A stretch of DNA of 64,000 nucleotides from Icerya purchasi (Eukaryota; Arthropoda; Insecta; Hemiptera; Monophlebidae), in assembly GCA_039619475.1 (NCBI GenBank), contig CM077115.1, positions 591,939,643 through 592,003,642 of the forward strand, in the 5' to 3' direction. Each line of letters begins with the position of its first letter. Within the stretch, counting starts at the first letter, position 1. This document shows positions 8,087 through 20,101 of this stretch, piece after piece. Both the position numbers and the translations under genes were made by a program. The notes under the pieces are model-generated. The model worked only from the letters and a program-made list of their open reading frames with translations. It ran no database searches and was not told the DNA's origin.

Positions 8087-9037
8087 TCATACTTGAACTG
8101 AACATTCACCACAACATTCAAAAATTTCTTGTATATATGTATAGAATGATCTAATTTTTGATTTAAATTTTTTCTGCAAATTTAGTGTACCGAATAAATT
8201 ACAGGGTAATATTGATATTGCAGCCCCACAGTCAACTTGTAATTTAACTGGCTGGCCATCTAAATAAACAGTTGCATAATAGCGATCAGAATTAGAATTA
8301 CAATTTTTAATATTATAAATATCAGATATAGGTATAGGTTCTACAAAATTAGATTCACTATTATGTTTTTTCTGGTTAGATTTCGATTTCATGAGTGTTG
8401 AGATGCATACTTTCTCAACATGGCCTTTCTTATTACAGCTTTTACATGAAAGTGTATTTTTATCACGTTTGCAGTCTTTTGCAAGATGATTATCATATCC
8501 GCAATACATACATAATCTATCAATTCCAAGGTGTTGATAATTAATTTTTCGCTTAAACGAGTTCGATCGCGCACGATTTTGATAATTTTGATTTAATCGA
8601 GTTTGGCTTTGGTGCCTCTGGTAGTTAAAATTACGATTTTTCGAACGAGGTTTATGTGTTGATATTTTATTAACTTCAGTAGGTGATGATACTGGTCGAT
8701 TATTAGCTATTTCTTTTGATACATTAATAGCAACCTCATGTGTTAACGCTACTTCTTTAATATCTTTGAAGGTTTTTTTATTTGATTGTATAGCTTTTTG
8801 TCGCATATTTTCATCTCTTAATCCTCGTATAAATTGTGATAGCAAAAATATGTCAGAAATATCAGCCTCACATTTTGGACAATATAATTCACATTTAGTT
8901 ATATACTTCTGTAACTCGCCGATGTAGTCTGTTACTGATTCGTGGCTTTTTTGTAATGCTGATAAAAATTTATGTCGTTGTAGTAATGCATTTTTTTGGT
9001 GGACATCGCTCTGCAGTATATCGTTTAACAATTTCAC
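8087..9037 (-). CDS. gag: Gag C-terminal half plus truncated retropepsin, unit U4
   Basis: Asp283-to-Gly in the protease (L-F-G-T), shared with U6, U17 and U22. Confidence 0.82.
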   Translation of the reverse strand: MKLLNDILQSDVHQKNALLQRHKFLSALQKSHESVTDYIGELQKYITKCELYCPKCEADISDIFLLSQFIRGLRDENMRQKAIQSNKKTFKDIKEVALTHEVAINVSKEIANNRPVSSPTEVNKISTHKPRSKNRNFNYQRHQSQTRLNQNYQNRARSNSFKRKINYQHLGIDRLCMYCGYDNHLAKDCKRDKNTLSCKSCNKKGHVEKVCISTLMKSKSNQKKHNSESNFVEPIPISDIYNIKNCNSNSDRYYATVYLDGQPVKLQVDCGAAISILPCNLFGTLNLQKKFKSKIRSFYTYIQEIFECCGECSVQV

Positions 9038-9398
9038 TATATGATGTATCCGTCACTTTATCTGGTGCTAACATATTTACAATTTTAGAATAATGTTCAG
9101 GACCTATCGAATTGAGTAATGTTTGCTGTTTATCTATATCAGATGCGATATAAGCTACATTGAAATATATCTCTAATCGTTCTATATATTGTTTGAAATT
9201 CTCTCTTGATTCGTCAAATGTTTCAAATTTGTAATCTTTTGTTTCTCGCATTTTAGATATAGAAGACGAAGGTTTGTTTATTAACTGTTTAACTAAATTC
9301 ATATATTCCATTTGCATTTTCATTTGCTTCTCTAATATTGATTCTAAATCTTTAACATCGACAACTGCCGTGTTGGTTTCCGGGTTTGAATCTGTCAT
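8970..9398 (-). CDS. gag: Gag N-terminal half, unit U4
   Basis: Thr53 with Tyr83, the same pair as in U0 and U16. Confidence 0.8.
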   Translation of the reverse strand: MTDSNPETNTAVVDVKDLESILEKQMKMQMEYMNLVKQLINKPSSSISKMRETKDYKFETFDESRENFKQYIERLEIYFNVAYIASDIDKQQTLLNSIGPEHYSKIVNMLAPDKVTDTSYSEIVKRYTAERCPPKKCITTTT

Positions 9399-10304
9399 TT
9401 TATATGTTTAATATGAATATATAAACAGGAGCCGTTTACGTGTAATAATAATAATTTTTGTACTCACAGATAATAAGTCCGCTTAAAATTATTTGATCGT
9501 AAATGGTATTGATAATCGTCTTCCGCGCACAAAAAAAAGTTATCACTGTATACTTAGAAAAAACAGTAAACCAACCATTCTCGTCGCCACTTTTATGTCT
9601 TGAATTTGATACTTGATTATATAATTAAGATACGTGAGTTCATATTGATAAAAAACATGATTCTTTTAACATTACATTTGATTATCGTTTTATATAGAAA
9701 AAAGTAACATAAGTACAAGAATACATAAGTACATGATACATGATAGAATGAATAACAATAATATATATATATATACTAACCCGATCACGATATATCGATA
9801 TAATAATTGATACTAAATAATATGTTACATAATAAAATGAAAATACATAACAACTAATATTATTTTCATAAAAATTTTAATAAAGCCAATAAGGAAGAAG
9901 CTTTTCTTGTTTTGTTTAATAATGAAGCGAGCGGCTCATAAAAAAATAATAATAATTAGAAAAATCGACTCGACAATACTTGATGGGTGTTTTGTAGAGG
10001 ACAAGAAAAAGTAAAGAAGTAAGTTGAAAAACAGAAGCGATTAATTAATTTTCTACTGTGAAATAGTATTTAATAAAAAAAGGAAAAGAACCATCAACGG
10101 CTACAACCACTTTGTAATTAACATGTTTATTAGTCACAAAACACGTTTTAACCGAAATTAAATTGATGGAATTGATTTCCTGCTGTTCCCCATCACAATC
10201 ACAATCGTAATGGTCGTATCCAATCTCTTCCCATAATTGCTGCTCGATTATTCTCATTTGTGATTTGTGATATAAAAGATTCCCTGTATAGAGCGGTTTT
10301 TGAA

Positions 10305-11255
10305 TCATACTTGAACTGAACATTCACCACAACATTCAAAAATTTCTTGTATATATGTATAGAATGATCTAATTTTTGATTTAAATTTTTTCTGCAAATT
10401 TAGTGTATCGAATAAATTACAGGGTAATATTGATATTGCAGCCCCACAGTCAACTTGTAATTTAACTGGCTGGCCATCTAAATAAACAGTTGCATAATAG
10501 CGATCAGAATTAGAATTACAATTTTTAATATTATAAATATCAGATATAGGTATAGGTTCTACAAAATTCGATTCACTATTATGTTTTTTCTGGTTAGATT
10601 TCGATTTCATGAGTGTTGAGATGCATACTTTCTCAACATGGCCTTTCTTATTACAGCTTTTACATGAAAGTGTATTTTTATCACGTTTGCAGTCTTTTGC
10701 AAGATGATTATCATATCCGCAATACATACATAATCTATCAATTCCAAGGTGTTGATAATTAATTTTTCGCTTAAACGAGTTCGATCGCGCACGATTTTGA
10801 TAATTTTGATTTAATCGAGTTTGGCTTTGGTGCCTCTGGTAGTTAAAATTACGATTTTTCGAACAAGGTTTATGTGTTGATATTTTATTAACTTCAGTAG
10901 GTGATGATACTGGTCGATTATTAGCTATTTCTTTTGATACATTAATAGCAACCTCATGTGTTAACGCTACTTCTTTAATATCTTTGAAGGTTTTTTTATT
11001 TGATTGTATAGCTTTTTGTCGCATATTTTCATCTCTTAATCCTCGTATAAATTGTGATAGCAAAAATATGTCAGAAATATCAGCCTCACATTTTGGACAA
11101 TATAATTCACATTTAGTTATATACTTCTGTAACTCGCCGATGTAGTCTGTTACTGATTCGTGGCTTTTTTGTAATGCTGATAAAAATTTATGTCGTTGTA
11201 GTAATGCATTTTTTTGGTGGACATCGCTCTGCAGTATATCGTTTAACAATTTCAC
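10305..11255 (-). CDS. gag: Gag C-terminal half plus truncated retropepsin, unit U5
   Basis: Arg131-to-Cys, a CpG-type change also seen in U8, U9, U11, U15 and U16. A private synonymous change lies near 10569. Confidence 0.82.
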   Translation of the reverse strand: MKLLNDILQSDVHQKNALLQRHKFLSALQKSHESVTDYIGELQKYITKCELYCPKCEADISDIFLLSQFIRGLRDENMRQKAIQSNKKTFKDIKEVALTHEVAINVSKEIANNRPVSSPTEVNKISTHKPCSKNRNFNYQRHQSQTRLNQNYQNRARSNSFKRKINYQHLGIDRLCMYCGYDNHLAKDCKRDKNTLSCKSCNKKGHVEKVCISTLMKSKSNQKKHNSESNFVEPIPISDIYNIKNCNSNSDRYYATVYLDGQPVKLQVDCGAAISILPCNLFDTLNLQKKFKSKIRSFYTYIQEIFECCGECSVQV

Positions 11256-11616
11256 TATATGATGTATCCGTCACTTTATCTGGTGCTAACATATTTACAA
11301 TTTTAGAATAATGTTCAGGACCTATCGAATTGAGTAATGTTTGCTGTTTATCTATATCAGATGCGATATCAGCTACATTGAAATATATCTCTAATCGTTC
11401 TATATATTGTTTGAAATTCTCTCTTGATTCGTCAAATGTTTCAAATTTGTAATCTTTTGTTTCTCGCATTTTAGATATAGAAGACGAAGGTTTGTTTATT
11501 AACTGTTTAACTAAATTCATATATTCCATTTGCATTTTCATTTGCTTCTCTAATATTGATTCTAAATCTTTAACATCGACAACTGCCGTGTTGGTTTCCG
11601 GGTTTGAATCTGTCAT
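11188..11616 (-). CDS. gag: Gag N-terminal half, unit U5
   Basis: Majority form (Thr53, Asp83). Confidence 0.8.
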   Translation of the reverse strand: MTDSNPETNTAVVDVKDLESILEKQMKMQMEYMNLVKQLINKPSSSISKMRETKDYKFETFDESRENFKQYIERLEIYFNVADIASDIDKQQTLLNSIGPEHYSKIVNMLAPDKVTDTSYSEIVKRYTAERCPPKKCITTTT

Positions 11617-12517
11617 TTTATATGTTTAATATGAATATATAAACAGGAGCCGTTTACGTGTAATAATAATAATTTTTGTACTCACAGATAATAAGTCCGC
11701 TTAAAATTATTTGATCGTAAATGGTATTGATAATCGTCTTCCGCGCACAAAAAAAAGTTATCACTGTATACTTAGAAAAAACAGTAAACCAACCATTCTC
11801 GTCGCCACTTTTATGTCTTGAATTTGATACTTGATTATATAATTAAGATACGTGAGTTCATATTGATAAAAAACATGATTCTTTTAACATTACATTTGAT
11901 TATCGTTTTATATAGAAAAAAGTAACATAAGTACAAGAATACATAAGTACATGATACATGATAGAATGAATAACAATAATATATATATATATACTAACCC
12001 GATCACGATATATATGGATATAATAATTGATACTAAATAATATGTTACATAATAAAATGAAAATACATAACAACTAATATTATTTTCATAAAAATTTTAA
12101 TAAAGCCAATAAGGAAGAAGCTTTTCTTGTTTTGTTTAATAATGAAGCGAGCGGCTCATAAAAAAATAATAATAATTAGAAAAATCGACTCGACAATACT
12201 TGATGGGTGTTTTGTAGAGGACAAGAAAAAGTAAAGAAGTAAGTTGAAAAACAGAAGCGATTAATTAATTTTCTACTGTGAAATAGTATTTAATAAAAAA
12301 AGGAAAAGAACCATCAACGGCTACAACCACTTTGTAATTAACATGTTTATTAGTCACAAAACACGTTTTAACCGAAATTAAATTGATGGAATTGATTTCC
12401 TGCTGTTCCCCATCGCAATCACAATCGTAATGGTCGTATCCAATCTCTTCCCATAATTGCTGCTCGATTATTCTCATTTGTGATATAAAAGATTCCCTGT
12501 ATAGAGCGGTTTTTGAA

Positions 12518-13468
12518 TCATACTTGAACTGAACATTCACCACAACATTCAAAAATTTCTTGTATATATGTATAGAATGATCTAATTTTTGATTTAAATT
12601 TTTTCTGCAAATTTAGTGTACCGAATAAATTACAGGGTAATATTGATATTGCAGCCCCACAGTCAACTTGTAATTTAACTGGCTGGCCATCTAAATAAAC
12701 AGTTGCATAATAGCGATCAGAATTAGAATTACAATTTTTAATATTATAAATATCAGATATAGGTATAGGTTCTACAAAATTAGATTCACTATTATGTTTT
12801 TTCTGGTTAGATTTCGATTTCATGAGTGTTGAGATGCATACTTTCTCAACATGGCCTTTCTTATTACAGCTTTTACATGAAAGTGTATTTTTATCACGTT
12901 TGCAGTCTTTTGCAAGATGATTATCATATCCGCAATACATACATAATCTGTCAATTCCAGGGTGTTGATAATTAATTTTTCGCTTAAACGAGTTCGATCG
13001 CGCACGATTTTGATAATTTTGATTTAATCGAGTTTGGCTTTGGTGCCTCTGGTAGTTAAAATTACGATTTTTCGAACGAGGTTTATGTGTTGATATTTTA
13101 TTAACTTCAGTAGGTGATGATACTGGTCGATTATTAGCTATTTCTTTTGATACATTAATAGCAACCTCATGTGTTAACGCTACTTCTTTAATATCTTTGA
13201 AGGTTTTTTTATTTGATTGTATAGCTTTTTGTCGCATATTTTCATCTCTTAATCCTCGTATAAATTGTGATAGCAAAAATATGTCAGAAATATCAGCCTC
13301 ACATTTTGGACAATATAATTCACATTTAGTTATATACTTCTGTAACTCGCCGATGTAGTCTGTTACTGATTCGTGGCTTTTTTGTAATGCTGATAAAAAT
13401 TTATGTCGTTGTAGTAATGCATTTTTTTGGTGGACATCGCTCTGCAGTATATCGTTTAACAATTTCAC
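12518..13468 (-). CDS. gag: Gag C-terminal half plus truncated retropepsin, unit U6
   Basis: Asp283-to-Gly as in U4, and a private Leu170-to-Pro just before the first zinc knuckle. Confidence 0.82.
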   Translation of the reverse strand: MKLLNDILQSDVHQKNALLQRHKFLSALQKSHESVTDYIGELQKYITKCELYCPKCEADISDIFLLSQFIRGLRDENMRQKAIQSNKKTFKDIKEVALTHEVAINVSKEIANNRPVSSPTEVNKISTHKPRSKNRNFNYQRHQSQTRLNQNYQNRARSNSFKRKINYQHPGIDRLCMYCGYDNHLAKDCKRDKNTLSCKSCNKKGHVEKVCISTLMKSKSNQKKHNSESNFVEPIPISDIYNIKNCNSNSDRYYATVYLDGQPVKLQVDCGAAISILPCNLFGTLNLQKKFKSKIRSFYTYIQEIFECCGECSVQV

Positions 13469-13829
13469 TATATGATGTATCCGTCACTTTATCTGGTGCT
13501 AACATATTTACAATTTTAGAATAATGTTCAGGACCTATCGAATTGAGTAATGTTTGCTGTTTATCTATATCAGATGCGATATCAGCTACATTGAAATATA
13601 TCTCTAATCGTTCTATATATTGTTTGAAATTCTCTCTTGATTCGTCAAATGTTTCAAATTTGTAATCTCTTGTTTCTCGCATTTTAGATATAGAAGACGA
13701 AGGTTTGTTTATTAACTGTTTAACTAAATTCATATATTCCATTTGCATTTTCATTTGCTTCTCTAATATTGATTCTAAATCTTTAACATCGACAACTGCC
13801 GTGTTGGTTTCCGGGTTTGAATCTGTCAT
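13401..13829 (-). CDS. gag: Gag N-terminal half, unit U6
   Basis: Private Lys54-to-Arg; otherwise majority form. Confidence 0.8.
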   Translation of the reverse strand: MTDSNPETNTAVVDVKDLESILEKQMKMQMEYMNLVKQLINKPSSSISKMRETRDYKFETFDESRENFKQYIERLEIYFNVADIASDIDKQQTLLNSIGPEHYSKIVNMLAPDKVTDTSYSEIVKRYTAERCPPKKCITTTT

Positions 13830-14728
13830 TTTATATGTTTAATATGAATATATAAACAGGAGCCGTTTACGTGTAATAATAATAATTTTTGTACTCACAG
13901 ATAATAAGTCCGCTTAAAATTATTTGATCGTAAATGGTATTGATAATCGTCTTCCGCGCACAAAAAAAAGTTATCACTGTATACTTAGAAAAAACAGTAA
14001 ACCAACCATTCTCGTCGCCACTTTTATGTCTTGAATTTGATACTTGATTATATAATTAAGATACGTGAGTTCATATTGATAAAAAACATGATTCTTTTAA
14101 CATTACATTTGATTATCGTTTTATATAGAAAAAAGTAACATAAGTACAAGAATACATAAGTACATGATACATGATAGAATGAATAACAATAATATATATA
14201 TATATACTAACCCGATCACGATATATCGATATAATAATTGATACTAAATAATATGTTACATAATAAAATGAAAATACATAACAACTAATATTATTTTCAT
14301 AAAAATTTTAATAAAGCCAATAAGGAAGAAGCTTTTCTTGTTTTGTTTAATAATGAAGCGAGCGGCTCATAAAAAAATAATAATAATTAGAAAAATCGAC
14401 TCGACAATACTTGATGGGTGTTTTGTAGAGGACAAGAAAAAGTAAAGAAGTAAGTTGAAAAACAGAAGCGATTAATTAATTTTCTACTGTGAAATAGTAT
14501 TTAATAAAAAAAGGAAAAGAACCATCAACGGCTACAACCACTTTGTAATTAACATGTTTATTAGTCACAAAACACGTTTTAACCGAAATTAAATTGATGG
14601 AATTGATTTCCTGCTGTTCCCCATCGCAATCACAATCGTAATGGTCGTATCCAATCTCTTCCCATAATTGCTGCTCGATTATTCTCATTTGTGATATAAA
14701 AGATTCCCTGTATAGAGCGGTTTTTGAA

Positions 14729-15679
14729 TCATACTTGAACTGAACATTCACCACAACATTCAAAAATTTCTTGTATATATGTATAGAATGATCTAATTTT
14801 TGATTTAAATTTTTTCTGCAAATTTAGTGTATCGAATAAATTACAGGGTAATATTGATATTGCAGCCCCACAGTCAACTTGTAATTTAACTGGCTGGCCA
14901 TCTAAATAAACAGTTGCATAATAGCGATCAGAATTAGAATTACAATTTTTAATATTATAAATATCAGATATAGGTATAGGTTCTACAAAATTAGATTCAC
15001 TATTATGTTTTTTCTGGTTAGATTTCGATTTCATGAGTGTTGAGATGCATACTTTCTCAACATGGCCTTTCTTATTACAGCTTTTACATGAAAGTGTATT
15101 TTTATCACGTTTGCAGTCTTTTGCAAGATGATTATCATATCCGCAATACATACATAATCTATCAATTCCAAGGTGTTGATAATTAATTTTTCGCTTAAAC
15201 GAGTTCGATCGCGCACGATTTTGATAATTTTGATTTAATCGAGTTTGGCTTTGGTGCCTCTGGTAGTTAAAATTATGATTTTTCGAACGAGGTTTATGTG
15301 TTGATATTTTATTAACTTCAGTAGGTGATGATACTGGTCGATTATTAGCTATTTCTTTTGATACATTAATAGCAACCTCATGTGTTAACGCTACTTCTTT
15401 AATATCCTTGAAGGTTTTTTTGTTTGATTGTATAGCTTTTTGTCGCATATTTTCATCTCTTAATCCTCGTATAAATTGTGATAGCAAAAATATGTCAGAA
15501 ATATCAGCCTCACATTTTGGACAATATAATTCACATTTAATTATATACTTCTGTAACTCGCCGATGTAGTCTGTTACTGATTCGTGGCTTTTTTGTAATG
15601 CTGATAAAAATTTATGTCGTTGTAGTAATGCATTTTTTTGGTGGACATCGCTCTGCAGTATATCGTTTAACAATTTCAC
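14729..15679 (-). CDS. gag: Gag C-terminal half plus truncated retropepsin, unit U7
   Basis: Thr47-to-Ile and Arg135-to-His, plus two silent changes near 15407 and 15421. All four are shared with U10. Confidence 0.82.
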   Translation of the reverse strand: MKLLNDILQSDVHQKNALLQRHKFLSALQKSHESVTDYIGELQKYIIKCELYCPKCEADISDIFLLSQFIRGLRDENMRQKAIQSNKKTFKDIKEVALTHEVAINVSKEIANNRPVSSPTEVNKISTHKPRSKNHNFNYQRHQSQTRLNQNYQNRARSNSFKRKINYQHLGIDRLCMYCGYDNHLAKDCKRDKNTLSCKSCNKKGHVEKVCISTLMKSKSNQKKHNSESNFVEPIPISDIYNIKNCNSNSDRYYATVYLDGQPVKLQVDCGAAISILPCNLFDTLNLQKKFKSKIRSFYTYIQEIFECCGECSVQV

Positions 15680-16040
15680 TATATGATGTATCCGTCACTT
15701 TATCTGGTGCTAACATATTTACAATTTTAGAATAATGTTCAGGACCTATCGAATTGAGTAATGTTTGCTGTTTATCTATATCAGATGCGATATCAGCTAC
15801 ATTGAAATATATCTCTAATCGTTCTATATATTGTTTGAAATTCTCTCTTGATTCGTCAAATGTTTCAAATTTGTAATCTTTTGTTTCTCGCATTTTAGAT
15901 ATAGAAGACGAAGGTTTGTTTATTAACTGTTTAACTAAATTCATATATTCCATTTGCATTTTCATTTGCTTCTCTAATATTGATTCTAAATCTTTAACAT
16001 CGACAACTGCCGTGTTGGTTTCCGGGTTTGAATCTGTCAT
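15612..16040 (-). CDS. gag: Gag N-terminal half, unit U7
   Basis: Majority form. Confidence 0.8.
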   Translation of the reverse strand: MTDSNPETNTAVVDVKDLESILEKQMKMQMEYMNLVKQLINKPSSSISKMRETKDYKFETFDESRENFKQYIERLEIYFNVADIASDIDKQQTLLNSIGPEHYSKIVNMLAPDKVTDTSYSEIVKRYTAERCPPKKCITTTT

Positions 16041-16939
16041 TTTATATGTTTAATATGAATATATAAACAGGAGCCGTTTACGTGTAATAATAATAATTTT
16101 TGTACTCACAGATAATAAGTCCGCTTAAAATTATTTGATCGTAAATGGTATTGATAATCGTCTTCCGCGCACAAAAAAAAGTTATCACTGTATACTTAGA
16201 AAAAACAGTAAACCAACCATTCTCGTCGCCACTTTTATGTCTTGAATTTGATACTTGATTATATAATTAAGATACGTGAGTTCATATTGATAAAAAACAT
16301 GATTCTTTTAACATTACATTTGATTATCGTTTTATATAGAAAAAAGTAACATAAGTACAAGAATACATAAGTACATGATACATGATAGAATGAATAACAA
16401 TAATATATATATATATACTAACCCGATCACGATATATCGATATAATAATTGATACTAAATAATATGTTACATAATAAAATGAAAATACATAACAACTAAT
16501 ATTATTTTCATAAAAATTTTAATAAAGCCAATAAGGAAGAAGCTTTTCTTGTTTTGTTTAATAATGAAGCGAGCGGCTCATAAAAAAATAATAATAATTA
16601 GAAAAATCGACTCGACAATACTTGATGGGTGTTTTGTAGAGGACAAGAAAAAGTAAAGAAGTAAGTTGAAAAACAGAAGCGATTAATTAATTTTCTACTG
16701 TGAAATAGTATTTAATAAAAAAAGGAAAAGAACCATCAACGGCTACAACCACTTTGTAATTAACATGTTTATTAGTCACAAAACACGTTTTAACCGAAAT
16801 TAAATTGATGGAATTGATTTCCTGCTGTTCCCCATCGCAATCACAATCGTAATGGTCGTATCCAATCTCTTCCCATAATTGCTGCTCGATTATTCTCATT
16901 TGTGATATAAAAGATTCCCTGTATAGAGCGGTTTTTGAA

Positions 16940-17890
16940 TCATACTTGAACTGAACATTCACCACAACATTCAAAAATTTCTTGTATATATGTATAGAAT
17001 GATCTAATTTTTGATTTAAATTTTTTCTGCAAATTTAGTGTATCGAATAAATTACAGGGTAATATTGATATTGCAGCCCCACAGTCAACTTGTAATTTAA
17101 CTGGCTGGCCATCTAAATAAACAGTTGCATAATAGCGATCAGAATTAGAATTACAATTTTTAATATTATAAATATCAGATATAGGTATAGGTTCTACAAA
17201 ATTAGATTCACTATTATGTTTTTTCTGGTTAGATTTCGATTTCATGAGTGTTGAGATGCATACTTTCTCAACATGGCCTTTCTTATTACAGCTTTTACAT
17301 GAAAGTGTATTTTTATCACGTTTGCAGTCTTTTGCAAGATGATTATCATATCCGCAATACATACATAATCTATCAATTCCAAGGTGTTGATAATTAATTT
17401 TTCGCTTAAACGAGTTCGATCGCGCACGATTTTGATAATTTTGATTTAATCGAGTTTGGCTTTGGTGCCTCTGGTAGTTAAAATTACGATTTTTCGAACA
17501 AGGTTTATGTGTTGATATTTTATTAACTTCAGTAGGTGATGATACTTGTCGATTATTAGCTATTTCTTTTGATACATTAATAGCAACCTCATGTGTTAAC
17601 GCTACTTCTTTAATATCTTTGAAGGTTTTTTTATTTGATTGTATAGCTTTTTGTCGCATATTTTCATCTCTTAATCCTCGTATAAATTGTGATAGCAAAA
17701 ATATGTCAGAAATATCAGCCTCACATTTTGGACAATATAATTCACATTTAGTTATATACTTCTGTAACTCGCCGATGTAGTCTGTTACTGATTCGTGGCT
17801 TTTTTGTAATGCTGATAAAAATTTATGTCGTTGTAGTAATGCATTTTTTTGGTGGACATCGCTCTGCAGTATATCGTTTAACAATTTCAC
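16940..17890 (-). CDS. gag: Gag C-terminal half plus truncated retropepsin, unit U8
   Basis: Pro115-to-Gln and Arg131-to-Cys, the pair shared with U9 and U11. Confidence 0.82.
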   Translation of the reverse strand: MKLLNDILQSDVHQKNALLQRHKFLSALQKSHESVTDYIGELQKYITKCELYCPKCEADISDIFLLSQFIRGLRDENMRQKAIQSNKKTFKDIKEVALTHEVAINVSKEIANNRQVSSPTEVNKISTHKPCSKNRNFNYQRHQSQTRLNQNYQNRARSNSFKRKINYQHLGIDRLCMYCGYDNHLAKDCKRDKNTLSCKSCNKKGHVEKVCISTLMKSKSNQKKHNSESNFVEPIPISDIYNIKNCNSNSDRYYATVYLDGQPVKLQVDCGAAISILPCNLFDTLNLQKKFKSKIRSFYTYIQEIFECCGECSVQV

Positions 17891-18251
17891 TATATGATGT
17901 ATCCGTCACTTTATCTGGTGCTAACATATTTACAATTTTAGAATAATGTTCAGGACCTATCGAATTGAGTAATGTTTGCTGTTTATCTATATCAGATGCG
18001 ATATCAGCTACATTGAAATATATCTCTAATCGTTCTATATATTGTTTGAAATTCTCTCTTGATTCGTCAAATGTTTCAAATTTGTAATCTTTTGTTTCTC
18101 GCATTTTAGATATAGAAGACGAAGGTTTGTTTATTAACTGTTTAACTAAATTCATATATTCCATTTGCATTTTCATTTGCTTCTCTAATATTGATTCTAA
18201 ATCTTTAACATCGACAACTGCCGTGTTGGTTTCCGGGTTTGAATCTGTCAT
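17823..18251 (-). CDS. gag: Gag N-terminal half, unit U8
   Basis: Majority form. Confidence 0.8.
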   Translation of the reverse strand: MTDSNPETNTAVVDVKDLESILEKQMKMQMEYMNLVKQLINKPSSSISKMRETKDYKFETFDESRENFKQYIERLEIYFNVADIASDIDKQQTLLNSIGPEHYSKIVNMLAPDKVTDTSYSEIVKRYTAERCPPKKCITTTT

Positions 18252-19150
18252 TTTATATGTTTAATATGAATATATAAACAGGAGCCGTTTACGTGTAATA
18301 ATAATAATTTTTGTACTCACAGATAATAAGTCCGCTTAAAATTATTTGATCGTAAATGGTATTGATAATCGTCTTCCGCGCACAAAAAAAAGTTATCACT
18401 GTATACTTAGAAAAAACAGTAAACCAACCATTCTCGTCGCCACTTTTATGTCTTGAATTTGATACTTGATTATATAATTAAGATACGTGAGTTCATATTG
18501 ATAAAAAACATGATTATTTTAACATTACATTTGATTATCGTTTTATATAGAAAAAAGTAACATAAGTACAAGAATACATAAGTACATGATACATGATAGA
18601 ATGAATAACAATAATATATATATATATACTAACCCGATCACGATATATCGATATAATAATTGATACTAAATAATATGTTACATAATAAAATGAAAATACA
18701 TAACAACTAATATTATTTTCATAAAAATTTTAATAAAGCCAATAAGGAAGAAGCTTTTCTTGTTTTGTTTAATAATGAAGCGAGCGGCTCATAAAAAAAT
18801 AATAATAATTAGAAAAATCGACTCGACAATACTTGATGGGTGTTTTGTAGAGGACAAGAAAAAGTAAAGAAGTAAGTTGAAAAACAGAAGCGATTAATTA
18901 ATTTTCTACTGTGAAATAGTTTTTAATAAAAAAAGGAAAAGAACCATCAACGGCTACAACCACTTTGTAATTAACATGTTTATTAGTCACAAAACACGTT
19001 TTAACCGAAATTAAATTGATGGAATTGATTTCCTGCTGTTCCCCATCGCAATCACAATCGTAATGGTCGTATCCAATCTCTTCCCATAATTGCTGCTCGA
19101 TTATTCTCATTTGTGATATAAAAGATTCCCTGTATAGAGCGGTTTTTGAA

Positions 19151-20101
19151 TCATACTTGAACTGAACATTCACCACAACATTCAAAAATTTCTTGTATAT
19201 ATGTATAGAATGATCTAATTTTTGATTTAAATTTTTTCTGCAAATTTAGTGTATCGAATAAATTACAGGGTAATATTGATATTGCAGCCCCACAGTCAAC
19301 TTGTAATTTAACTGGCTGGCCATCTAAATAAACAGTTGCATAATAGCGATCAGAATTAGAATTACAATTTTTAATATTATAAATATCAGATATAGGTATA
19401 GGTTCTACAAAATTAGATTCACTATTATGTTTTTTCTGGTTAGATTTCGATTTCATGAGTGTTGAGATGCATACTTTCTCAACATGGCCTTTCTTATTAC
19501 AGCTTTTACATGAAAGTGTATTTTTATCACGTTTGCAGTCTTTTGCAAGATGATTATCATATCCGCAATACATACATAATCTATCAATTCCAAGGTGTTG
19601 ATAATTAATTTTTCGCTTAAACGAGTTCGATCGCGCACGATTTTGATAATTTTGATTTAATCGAGTTTGGCTTTGGTGCCTCTGGTAGTTAAAATTACGA
19701 TTTTTCGAACAAGGTTTATGTGTTGATATTTTATTAACTTCAGTAGGTGATGATACTTGTCGATTATTAGCTATTTCTTTTGATACATTAATAGCAACCT
19801 CATGTGTTAACGCTATTTCTTTAATATCTTTGAAGGTTTTTTTATTTGATTGTATAGCTTTTTGTCGCATATTTTCATCTCTTAATCCTCGTATAAATTG
19901 TGATAGCAAAAATATGTCAGAAATATCAGCCTCACATTTTGGACAATATAATTCACATTTAGTTATATACTTCTGTAACTCGCCGATGTAGTCTGTTACT
20001 GATTCGTGGCTTTTTTGTAATGCTGATAAAAATTTATGTCGTTGTAGTAATGCATTTTTTTGGTGGACATCGCTCTGCAGTATATCGTTTAACAATTTCA
20101 C
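19151..20101 (-). CDS. gag: Gag C-terminal half plus truncated retropepsin, unit U9
   Basis: Pro115-to-Gln and Arg131-to-Cys, with a private Val96-to-Ile. Confidence 0.82.
   Translation of the reverse strand: MKLLNDILQSDVHQKNALLQRHKFLSALQKSHESVTDYIGELQKYITKCELYCPKCEADISDIFLLSQFIRGLRDENMRQKAIQSNKKTFKDIKEIALTHEVAINVSKEIANNRQVSSPTEVNKISTHKPCSKNRNFNYQRHQSQTRLNQNYQNRARSNSFKRKINYQHLGIDRLCMYCGYDNHLAKDCKRDKNTLSCKSCNKKGHVEKVCISTLMKSKSNQKKHNSESNFVEPIPISDIYNIKNCNSNSDRYYATVYLDGQPVKLQVDCGAAISILPCNLFDTLNLQKKFKSKIRSFYTYIQEIFECCGECSVQV

Larger units (their letters stand above)
7834..10044 (-). repeat. Unit U4, 2211 bp
   Basis: No length indels. Primer site 9574-9589. With U3 it makes a 4431-bp dimer that is repeated as U5-U6. 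Confidence 0.95.
10045..12264 (-). repeat. Unit U5, 2220 bp
   Basis: Carries both the 7-bp duplication (near 10259-10273) and the 2-bp gain (near 12010). CATCACAATC replaces CATCGCAATC near 10191, shared with U18. Primer site 11792-11807. Confidence 0.95.
12265..14475 (-). repeat. Unit U6, 2211 bp
   Basis: Second half of the repeated dimer U5-U6. Primer site 14005-14020. Confidence 0.95.
14476..16686 (-). repeat. Unit U7, 2211 bp
   Basis: Shares a block of gag markers with U10, three units away. Primer site 16216-16231. Confidence 0.95.
16687..18897 (-). repeat. Unit U8, 2211 bp
   Basis: GATTATTT replaces GATTCTTT near 18514 in the promoter region, shared only with U9. Primer site 18427-18442. 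Confidence 0.95.
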
